From Jeotgalicoccus sp036782755 (lineage in GTDB: Bacteria; Bacillota; Bacilli; Staphylococcales; Salinicoccaceae): 25,640 nucleotides of DNA. Under the pieces are notes generated by a model. It searched no databases, had not been told where the DNA came from, and was given only the letters and a program-made list of their open reading frames with translations. The position numbers were made by a program, and so were the translations under genes. Of this stretch, positions 15,939-21,848 are shown piece after piece. Each line of letters starts with the position of its first letter. The stretch's first letter is position 1. The stretch spans positions 1-25,640 of the forward strand of contig DAIPYL010000019.1 in NCBI GenBank assembly GCA_036782755.1. The letters are read 5' to 3'.

Positions 15939-16030
15939 CAACCCGTGAGGTCATGTTACGGGTCGTTGAACATTCTATCGTGCCATTTTGATTCTCACAA
16001 CGACCCGGCAGTTCTCCCATCGGGTCATTG
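15939..16030. repeat. two hairpin repeat units next to the gap
   Basis: Unit B (15998-16030) is CAACGACCCG, a 13-nt loop, then CGGGTCATTG, with one mismatch in the 10-bp stem. Unit A (15939-15968) is a shortened copy: CAACCCG, 13-nt loop, CGGGTCGTTG. The right arms are 62 nt apart. Arm length, loop length and location between convergent genes resemble the 41-bp array at 11416, although the arm sequence differs. Confidence 0.65.
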
Positions 16031-16068
16031 TCGAAATCCCTACGCCTCTACATCACCATAAAACAACA

Positions 16069-16094
16069 AAAACCCGCTCACACGAGCGGGTTTT
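16069..16094 (-). terminator. bidirectional terminator, mainly of the ScdA-like gene
   Basis: A perfect 11-bp stem AAAACCCGCTC / GAGCGGGTTTT with loop ACAC. On the minus strand it is followed by a U-rich tail and lies 12 nt after the ScdA-like stop; the T run on plus is shorter. Confidence 0.88.
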
Positions 16095-16106
16095 CATATC
16101 TCTAAT

Positions 16107-16790
16107 TTATCTAAACGGCGTAAACAGCAAGTTGTTCTCGAGATGAAGCAGGGTCATAATGTTTTCTTCGTTTTCTTCGAGTTTTTTCATTACAAAGACG
16201 TTTAATGGTTCGTTGCTGTCAACCGGTGTGTAGCCGTTTGTCAGCGAGCGGATCTGCTTGAACCAGTTGACGATGTTTTTGTGTTCATCGAACAGTCTTG
16301 TAATGTGAGGTTTTAATGCTTCAAAAGCAACCTGACTGTCATGTTCATAGTAATTGAGCAGCAGCGGATATACATCCGACTGTTCCGTTTCGATATGAAC
16401 CGTCATTTCCCGGTAAATATTATAGAAGAGTTCGGCTGCTTTATCGTATTCGACATCTTCTTTTTTATACTTCTTGCTAAGTTTTTCAACGTAATCATTT
16501 AATACTGGCAGCTCGTCGAGCAGGTCCTCGTAGTATTTGCGTTCAATATACTTAATGATGCTGATCTGATCCATGTACGACACATCGATGCCATCGATGC
16601 GCTCTTTATCAAGTTCATTTAATTCATACAAAATATTTTCCAGATTAAAATTACCTTCTTCATGTGCTTCTTTTAATGTGCGGTCTCCGTGATTCACAAA
16701 GTCGATATCAATTTCGCGGAAAACGCCCGCAGCCGCCGGCACTTTAAATAAAATATCTTTTAATTGCATCGTTTCATTTATATTTGACAT
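16107..16790 (-). CDS. degenerate ScdA/RIC-like hemerythrin protein
   Basis: A 227-residue protein with the two-domain layout of ScdA/YtfE (RIC) iron-sulfur repair proteins: an N-terminal DUF542-like segment (about 10-55) and a C-terminal hemerythrin-like helical bundle (about 85-225). The signature FCCGG is replaced by FVNHG (V32, N33), so both cysteines are lost. By eye, the bundle keeps the HxxxE pair (VHIETE), the His in LFDEHK and the final LEN glutamate. The His expected in helix 1 (YH, here YY), in the KVH segment (here KKY) and one near the C-terminus (LLHLE) appear lost. A usual di-iron centre is therefore doubtful. The ATG at 16790 has AGGAGG 7 nt upstream; an upstream ATG at 16823 has none. 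Preceded by a sigma-B-like promoter. It could be a repurposed paralogue, so I give no gene symbol. Confidence 0.7.
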   Translation of the reverse strand: MSNINETMQLKDILFKVPAAAGVFREIDIDFVNHGDRTLKEAHEEGNFNLENILYELNELDKERIDGIDVSYMDQISIIKYIERKYYEDLLDELPVLNDYVEKLSKKYKKEDVEYDKAAELFYNIYREMTVHIETEQSDVYPLLLNYYEHDSQVAFEALKPHITRLFDEHKNIVNWFKQIRSLTNGYTPVDSNEPLNVFVMKKLEENEENIMTLLHLENNLLFTPFR

Positions 16791-16821
16791 GTTGAATCCT
16801 CCTCGTCTATTCTTTATATTC

Positions 16822-16847
16822 ATACCATTAAATGAAATTATTTAAAC
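16822..16847 (-). promoter_or_regulatory. sigma-B-like promoter of the ScdA-like gene
   Basis: The minus strand reads GTTTAA (16842-16847), a 14-nt spacer, then TGGTAT (16822-16827). This is one base away from the sigma-B consensus GTTTAA-N12-15-GGGTAT and lies about 32 nt before the ATG. Confidence 0.55.
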
Positions 16848-16857
16848 CTCGATATTC

Positions 16858-16883
16858 GTTTAATTCATTATTCCCGAGGGTAT
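16858..16883 (+). promoter_or_regulatory. perfect sigma-B-type promoter
   Basis: GTTTAA (16858-16863), a 14-nt spacer, then GGGTAT (16878-16883): a full match to the general-stress sigma-B consensus of Bacillus and Staphylococcus, 44 nt before the GTG start of the downstream gene. An overlapping TATAAT (16886-16891) could also serve sigma-A but lacks a good -35. Confidence 0.7.
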
Positions 16884-16927
16884 TGTATAATTAATCTAAA
16901 CAGCTATTTATATGGAGGTCAGTCCCA

Positions 16928-17905
16928 GTGAACAAAAAATTAAAAATGTTAGCGACAATAATACCATTAATTGCAGTGCCATTATTTAATGAACGTAAAA
17001 AGATAACGAAACATCCGGACATGCAGAAACTTGGCTCGGTATCGGAATCTGTATACAATCGCGTGAAAGACAGTACGACAGATGCTGCATCAACTGCTTA
17101 TGAAACGACTAAAAACACAGCACAGAATATCGGCTCGAAAGTGAGCAATACACTAGAGGAGCGCAGCTACAACAAAGAAGTTAAAAGCTACCGGAAGAGT
17201 CTCGAAAAAGAAGAATCTTTAGAACAACGTTTTGAAAAAGACAAGGCAGCTCATAAAGAAAAACGCAATGCGGATAATGACGATAAAAGCCGTTCATTCG
17301 TACCAAAAATCTTCCAGTCGCACAGTGAGAAATCTGCCGAAGAAATTAAAGACGGTATGACTGTGTCAGATGAATTGATGGATGCCAGCGAAGAAACTCC
17401 GGACATTAACACCGGCAAACTGACGGAACCTGACAATCAGGAACCGGATTACGGCGAAATGTACATGTTTGAAGACATTGAAGAAGAGCCTGAAAACACG
17501 CTGGAAGATGACAAAGTTCAGAACGAACTGGTACCATATACAGGTAACGAAATTCAAATTAATGAAAGCAGTGAAAAAATGACTAACATCCAGGAAATTA
17601 ATGAAGAAAAAGTTCTCAATAACACTGAATTTACAAGAGATTCCAATGAGCAGCCAGATGAGACTTTGCCACTTCGCCAGCAGCACAAAAACATCTTAGA
17701 TCCACGCAGTGCGGCACGTGACAAATACGTTGCAGAGAAGAAAAAAGAAAAAGAAGAACTGCGCAACAGTAATAATTTATTCAACAAACACCGCCGCATG
17801 AACCTTGAGCACTCTAACAAACGTACGCGTACTGTTGCAGACGGCAGCGCATACGTTAAAGACAAATCAATTAAAAACTACGAAGAGTTAATGTTTAATA
17901 AATAA
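16928..17905 (+). CDS. unknown charged, YtxH/LEA-like stress protein
   Basis: A 325-residue protein I do not recognise. A short hydrophobic stretch (about 8-20, MLATIIPLIAVPLF) could anchor it. Residues about 40-80 are rich in T, A, S, K and E with repeated small-residue spacing (SVYNRVKDSTTDAAS, AYETTKNTAQNIGSK), as in YtxH- or LEA-type proteins. A basic coiled-coil-like part (about 80-120), a long acidic, disordered-looking part (about 135-225) and a basic, KKEKEEL-containing C-terminal part follow. The GTG start has GGAGG 9 nt upstream. The perfect sigma-B promoter suggests a general-stress role; this is inference. Probably co-transcribed with the LOG gene 26 nt downstream. Confidence 0.75.
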   Translation: MNKKLKMLATIIPLIAVPLFNERKKITKHPDMQKLGSVSESVYNRVKDSTTDAASTAYETTKNTAQNIGSKVSNTLEERSYNKEVKSYRKSLEKEESLEQRFEKDKAAHKEKRNADNDDKSRSFVPKIFQSHSEKSAEEIKDGMTVSDELMDASEETPDINTGKLTEPDNQEPDYGEMYMFEDIEEEPENTLEDDKVQNELVPYTGNEIQINESSEKMTNIQEINEEKVLNNTEFTRDSNEQPDETLPLRQQHKNILDPRSAARDKYVAEKKKEKEELRNSNNLFNKHRRMNLEHSNKRTRTVADGSAYVKDKSIKNYEELMFNK

Positions 17906-17931
17906 GTTTAACATCATAGGAGCATACCTTT

Positions 17932-18513
17932 ATGAACGTTAAAAAAATTACTGTGTTTTGCGGTGCAAAAACCGGCAAAAACGAAAACTATGAAAAAGCT
18001 GCATATAAACTTGGTGCAGATGCTGCGAAGAAAAACCTGACCGTCGTTTACGGCGGCGGCGCGACCGGCCTTATGGGCGCAGTCGCAAACGGTGCGCTGT
18101 CTGAAGACGGCCGCGTTACCGGTGTAATTCCGCAGTTTCTTGTCGATCGTGAAGTTGCCCATCCCGGCGTTCGTGATATGCGCATCGTGCAGTCAATGCA
18201 CCAGCGTAAACTTGAACTTGAAGCTGAAGGCGACGCAATTATTATGATGCCCGGCGGTGCCGGCACGCTTGAAGAGTTCTTCGAAGTCTTCACGTGGGGC
18301 CAGCTCGGTCTGCATGAAAAGCCAATCGGCATATTAAATGTTGATGGATATTTCGATGCTTTAAAAAATGTTATTTATAAGTCGATTGAAGAAGGTTTTT
18401 TAGAAGAACGCTATCTCGATATGCTGTTCATTCACGATAATCTGAACGATATACTGGCAGGGTTCGAAACATACATCCCTGTGAAAGTAAGAACTTACGA
18501 AGACTTAAAATAA
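17932..18513 (+). CDS. LOG family protein (nucleoside 5'-monophosphate phosphoribohydrolase)
   Basis: A 193-residue Rossmann-fold protein of the LOG/YvdD family (TIGR00730 type). Plant LOG enzymes release cytokinin bases from ribotides; bacterial members hydrolyse AMP-like nucleotides, and the true substrate here is unknown. Family motifs: FCGAKTG at the N-terminus (usual CGSS replaced by CGAK), VYGGGATGLMGAVA (about 40-53), and MPGGAGTLEEFFEV (about 104-117) with the catalytic Glu; MHQRK supplies the conserved Arg. The ATG at 17932 has AGGAG about 8 nt upstream. It lies 26 nt behind the unknown stress-type gene, so it is probably in the same sigma-B-driven unit, and ends in a terminator. Confidence 0.88.
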   Translation: MNVKKITVFCGAKTGKNENYEKAAYKLGADAAKKNLTVVYGGGATGLMGAVANGALSEDGRVTGVIPQFLVDREVAHPGVRDMRIVQSMHQRKLELEAEGDAIIMMPGGAGTLEEFFEVFTWGQLGLHEKPIGILNVDGYFDALKNVIYKSIEEGFLEERYLDMLFIHDNLNDILAGFETYIPVKVRTYEDLK

Positions 18514-18519
18514 ACAGAA

Positions 18520-18566
18520 AAAAAGAGCGTGGATTCAAAGTTATAACTTGAATCTGCGCTCTTTTT
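18520..18566. terminator. bidirectional terminator between LOG gene and GNAT gene
   Basis: A long hairpin: outer stem AAAAAGAGCG / CGCTCTTTTT, inner stem GATTCAA / TTGAATC. It has T runs on both strands. It contains the last codons and stop of the minus-strand acetyltransferase, so that protein's C-terminal KERRFKL is encoded by the terminator stem. Confidence 0.88.
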
Positions 18567-19104
18567 GTGTGGATTTTTTAAACAGCACATGCCGTTTTAA
18601 AGAATGGCCGTCCATAATTCCCGGATGGTCAAAAGTTTTTACAGGCTCCATGCCGATTTTCTCCATTATATTGATCGATGGAATATTGCGTACTGACGTA
18701 TAGGCATACACTTCTTTAATATCAGTCTGGCGTTCGACGAACTTCAGCACACCGCGGGCGGCTTCCGTTGCGAATCCCTGGTTCCAGTGCTTCTTCTGAA
18801 GCCGCCATCCGATTTCGATGGCCGGCAGAAAATCAAAGTCCAGTGTGCCGTCTGCTTCCAGCACGTGAATTCCTGTAAAACCGATAAATTCGTTCGTATC
18901 TTTCCGTTCCACAGCAAACAGACCAAAGCCTCTGTCGACAATGCACTTTTGGGCTGTGTGTGCATATTCAACAGATTCTTCAGGTGTCTGAAGAGATGGG
19001 AAATAGCGTCTGACATCCGGATCCTGATTCATCCTGATAAATGTTTTTAAATCACTTTCCTGCCAGTCGCGTAAAATTAGACGTTTGGTCTTAATATACT
19101 TCAT
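18541..19104 (-). CDS. GNAT-family N-acetyltransferase (RimJ/RimL type)
   Basis: A 187-residue acetyltransferase. The N-terminal TKRLILRDWQESDL is typical of the RimJ/RimL-like Acetyltransf_3 group; the core has GFTGIHV (about 73-80), the EIGWRLQKKHWNQGFATEAARGVLKF segment with the acetyl-CoA loop (about 103-128), and VRNIPSINIMEKIGM (about 143-157). The substrate (ribosomal protein N-terminus, small amine or antibiotic) cannot be told. The ATG at 19104 has GAGGT upstream. It stands alone, converging on the LOG gene with a shared terminator. Confidence 0.88.
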   Translation of the reverse strand: MKYIKTKRLILRDWQESDLKTFIRMNQDPDVRRYFPSLQTPEESVEYAHTAQKCIVDRGFGLFAVERKDTNEFIGFTGIHVLEADGTLDFDFLPAIEIGWRLQKKHWNQGFATEAARGVLKFVERQTDIKEVYAYTSVRNIPSINIMEKIGMEPVKTFDHPGIMDGHSLKRHVLFKKSTQKERRFKL

Positions 19105-19123
19105 TTTACCTCAGGCCAATCTA

Positions 19124-19459
19124 TTAAAGTTCTGCTTCATTTTTCATCGGCACATCGCGGCGGATGTAGCTGATTAAACGCACGGTAAATTCATTGTTTT
19201 CGAAGTCGTAGTCTGAAAGATTTTTCTTCTTGTTGTCAGTCGTCACAACTGCATCGACGAGATCTACTGTATGTTTCATTTTAAACGTAAGGTTAAATGC
19301 TTCAAAGCCTTGTTCCGGCGCCGGTTTCTTAACGACTACACGGTTGATTGAACCACGGACATCTTCCAGCTGGCCGCCGGTTGCCGATTCAATTTCCTTC
19401 GCCAGTTCTTCGAGCTTCATTTTTTTTCCTTCTATTAAATAAAATTTCTCTTCATGCAT
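19124..19459 (-). CDS. small unknown soluble protein
   Basis: An up-to-111-residue protein without a recognisable family, signal or membrane segment. It begins with an amphipathic helix (MKLEELAKEIESATGGQ) and continues with alternating beta-like stretches (NRVVVKKPAPEQ, FNLTFKMKHTVDLVDAVVTT, FTVRLISYIRRD). Two starts compete: ATG at 19459, with AAAGGAG 12 nt away, and ATG at 19420, with AGAAGG 7 nt upstream. The latter has better spacing and would give 98 residues. It lies 13 nt behind the lipoprotein gene and is likely co-transcribed with it. Confidence 0.65.
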   Translation of the reverse strand: MHEEKFYLIEGKKMKLEELAKEIESATGGQLEDVRGSINRVVVKKPAPEQGFEAFNLTFKMKHTVDLVDAVVTTDNKKKNLSDYDFENNEFTVRLISYIRRDVPMKNEAEL

Positions 19460-19472
19460 TCATAAAACTCCT

Positions 19473-19760
19473 TTACTCTTCGTTTTCTTTATCTTCTTCA
19501 GTTTCTGCTGATTCCTCAGCTTTTCCCTCTTCATCAGGCTGCTGGTTTTCTTCGAATTCCTTCTCGAGTTCTTCGAGCTCTGATTCTTTTGCATCAACTT
19601 TTTGCTGGAGTTCTTCATTGTCACCCTGCATATTGTTAATGTTTTCTTCCAGCTCAGTGATTTCCTTGTTGATATTTTCAAGATCTTTTTCTGCCTGGGT
19701 GGCTTCACCGCTGCACGCTGCAAGTCCCAGTACAAGTATTAGCATCATCAGTTTTTTCAT
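19473..19760 (-). CDS. small coiled-coil lipoprotein (unknown)
   Basis: A 95-residue secreted lipoprotein: signal peptide MKKLMMLILVLGLAAC with lipobox LAAC and lipidated C16. A nearly uninterrupted coiled coil follows (about 24-68, LENINKEITELEENIN type heptads), then a disordered acidic tail of E, D, K and A. No enzyme or binding motif is seen. The ATG at 19760 has AGGTGG 5 nt upstream; an in-frame codon at 19769 precedes that site and is rejected. First gene of a probable two-gene unit. The protein resembles cell-wall-associated small lipoproteins only in composition. Confidence 0.75.
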   Translation of the reverse strand: MKKLMMLILVLGLAACSGEATQAEKDLENINKEITELEENINNMQGDNEELQQKVDAKESELEELEKEFEENQQPDEEGKAEESAETEEDKENEE

Positions 19761-19790
19761 TATATCCACCTATAGTTTATCTTACCCAAT

Positions 19791-19818
19791 ATTATACCAT
19801 TCATATGCCTGTTTTTAA
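19791..19818 (-). promoter_or_regulatory. promoter of the lipoprotein gene
   Basis: The minus strand has TGGTATAAT (extended -10, 19791-19799) with TTAAAA (19813-19818) 16 nt upstream as -35; a sigma-A-type promoter about 30 nt before the ATG. Confidence 0.6.
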
Positions 19819-19829
19819 ATTTTATAGAA

Positions 19830-19859
19830 AAGAACCCGGCAAAATTCTGCCGGGTTCTT
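19830..19859 (-). terminator. terminator of the first substrate-binding protein gene
   Basis: A perfect 12-bp stem AAGAACCCGGCA / TGCCGGGTTCTT with a 6-nt loop, followed on the minus strand by a U-rich run. It lies about 10 nt after the stop codon. Confidence 0.92.
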
Positions 19860-19869
19860 CAATATTTTA

Positions 19870-21552
19870 CTATTCTTCAATTGTTACCTGATCTACATGA
19901 TAAATACCCTGTGCATCAACCCAGAAACCTTTAACATTGCTGTTTAGGCCTGTCAGGTAATTCTGGTGGTGAATGTACGCCATTGGCGCTGCTTCAACCA
20001 GCTGTTCCTGAAGTTCAGAGTAGATTTGCAGACGTGCTTCTTCGTCTGTTTCACGACGTCCCGCTTCAAGTAATTCGTCCACTTTATCGTCTGATAAGAA
20101 TGAACGGTTACCCGGATCACCATGCATTGATGAGTGGAATAATGGGTAAGTACCGTAGTCCGCGTCACCTGTTACAGTTGACCAGCCAAGGATGAACATG
20201 TCGTGGTTACCGGCTGCTGTTTCTTCTAAGTACGCGCCCCACTCCATCTGCTGAACTTCTAAGTTAATACCGATGTCCTGAAGTGATTCCTGCAAGTAGA
20301 TTGCAGTGTTAACACGTTCCGGTGAATCGTTAGTCAGAATTGACACATCGAAACCGTCTTCGTATCCTGCTTCTGCCATTAATTCTTTCGCACGGTCAAG
20401 GTCATAGCTGATACCTTCAACGTTTTCGTCGTAACCGAATACACCTGGAGCAAGTGGTCCGTTAGCCGGAATACCTACGCCGTCGTATACACCGTTAATA
20501 ATTTCTTCACGGTCAATTGCGTAAGAAATTGCCTGACGTACTTTTGGATCATTTAATGGTTCTTTTTCGGTGTTGTAACCAATGTAAGAAAGTGACATTG
20601 ACTCAGTTTCGTCAAGTTCAGTATCTGCGCCGTTAGCAATACGGTCTGCGTTGCTTGATTCTACAGCACCTGCAACGTGTGAAGTGCCTGCTTCGATTTC
20701 AGCAATACGTGAAGCTGTTTCCGGAACTACTTTGAACGTTACCGTATCAAGTGTTGCCACTTCACCGAAGTAATCGTCGTTGCGTTCAAGTACAACCTGT
20801 TCACCCGGTGTGCGTTCCTGCAATTTGAATGCGCCTGTTCCTACAGGATTTTCTGTAACATACTGACCAAGATCAGATGAAATAGCATCCTGTACTTCTT
20901 CAGCTTCGCCGCTGTCGCGTAATTCGTAGTACTCTTCTGCAGTCATATCTTCACCGGCAGCATCAAGTGCCTGCTGGTAATCTGCATCGATAACATCTTT
21001 ACTGATCATGCCGCCGCCATCGTGTGCAAGGTGTGCAAGTAATGGTGCAAACGGATATTCAGTAGTAATTTCAACTGTGTACTCGTCTACTGCTTCAACG
21101 TCTGTAATCATTTCGTATAAGAACATACGAGGTGATGCCATAGCCGGGTCAAGGACACGGTTAAGGTTGGCAACAACAGCTTCAGCGTTGAAAGGTGTGC
21201 CGTCATGGAATGTAACATCGTCACGGAGAGTAAAGCTCCATGTTGTGTCATCTACAGGTTCCCATTCAGTCGCAAGACCGGGTTCCACTTCCATATTTTC
21301 ATTCAGGACAGTCAGTCCGTTGTATAAGTTGTAACGTACGTTTGATGATGGTACGTCGTTATTACCGTGCGGGTCCATTGATACGATGTCACTCATTTCA
21401 GAGATAACAAGATCCTGGCCGCCGGCCGGTGTACCTTCAGCTGCGCCGTCTTCCGATTCCGGTTCAACGTCGCTGTCGCTTGTACAAGCTGCCAGTACTA
21501 ATGTGAACATCAGCACTAAACCTAAAGTAAGCATTTGCTTAAGGCTTTTCAT
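19870..21552 (-). CDS. peptide/glutathione-type ABC substrate-binding lipoprotein (SBP_bac_5) 1
   Basis: A 560-residue extracellular solute-binding lipoprotein of the OppA/DppA family 5. Signal peptide with lipobox LAAC and lipidated C23, then an acidic linker. Family motifs: DIVSMDPHGNNDVPSSNVRYNL N-terminal segment, FHDGTPFNAEAV, PVGTGAFKL, DPKVRQAISYAIDREEII and HDMFILGWSTVTGDADYG. The last is typical of proteins annotated as glutathione-binding in Firmicutes, so small peptides or glutathione are likely ligands. An extra segment (about 190-240, around DADYQQALDAAG and EEYYELRDSG) is shared with the other two copies. ATG at 21552 with GAGGGGG 9 nt upstream; the in-frame TTG at 21570 precedes that site. 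Separate transcription unit. Confidence 0.9.
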   Translation of the reverse strand: MKSLKQMLTLGLVLMFTLVLAACTSDSDVEPESEDGAAEGTPAGGQDLVISEMSDIVSMDPHGNNDVPSSNVRYNLYNGLTVLNENMEVEPGLATEWEPVDDTTWSFTLRDDVTFHDGTPFNAEAVVANLNRVLDPAMASPRMFLYEMITDVEAVDEYTVEITTEYPFAPLLAHLAHDGGGMISKDVIDADYQQALDAAGEDMTAEEYYELRDSGEAEEVQDAISSDLGQYVTENPVGTGAFKLQERTPGEQVVLERNDDYFGEVATLDTVTFKVVPETASRIAEIEAGTSHVAGAVESSNADRIANGADTELDETESMSLSYIGYNTEKEPLNDPKVRQAISYAIDREEIINGVYDGVGIPANGPLAPGVFGYDENVEGISYDLDRAKELMAEAGYEDGFDVSILTNDSPERVNTAIYLQESLQDIGINLEVQQMEWGAYLEETAAGNHDMFILGWSTVTGDADYGTYPLFHSSMHGDPGNRSFLSDDKVDELLEAGRRETDEEARLQIYSELQEQLVEAAPMAYIHHQNYLTGLNSNVKGFWVDAQGIYHVDQVTIEE

Positions 21553-21796
21553 TATGTATTTCCCCCTCAAATAGTTTTAAATTTTAAGACTATTTAGAAT
21601 CCTAAAATTTCACTCTTATAATACTACCGTAAAACAATTTTTCTTACAAGCTCGAATTTTGAAAATATTAACACCATAATTATTTGCTGTTAACTTATCA
21701 AATCCTAGCCACCTATCACTATAGCATTACTTTTATTCAAAATAAAGCGCTTTCAAGTAATTTTATGAGTGTGTGCATAATTGATACAGTTAAAAT
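21553..21796 (-). promoter_or_regulatory. upstream region of substrate-binding protein 1 with CodY-like boxes
   Basis: AT-rich region of about 240 nt. Two sequences match the CodY box AATTTTCWGAAAATT at 12 of 15 positions: AATTTTAAGACTATT (21580-21594) and AATTTTGAAAATATT (21655-21669). A TATTATAAG on minus near 21612-21624 may hold the -10. CodY control of peptide uptake is established in Firmicutes; here it is inference from weak sites. Confidence 0.35.
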
Positions 21797-21834
21797 AATA
21801 CAGCTGTGACATTTCACATTGTCACAACTGTATT
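21797..21834 (-). terminator. terminator of substrate-binding protein 2 gene
   Basis: A 14-bp stem AATACAGTTGTGAC / GTCACAGCTGTATT on minus (one G-U pair), 10-nt loop, then a U-rich tail. It starts about 15 nt after the stop codon. Confidence 0.82.
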
Positions 21835-21848
21835 GTGAAATTTTATAC

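Larger units (their letters stand above)
15798..16106. other. phoR-scdA-like convergent intergenic region with assembly gap
   Basis: No gene is visible. It holds 40 nt of unremarkable sequence, a 100-N gap (15838-15937), an inverted-repeat element (15939-16030) and a bidirectional terminator (16069-16094). The gap length is nominal, so the true spacing is unknown. Confidence 0.9.
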
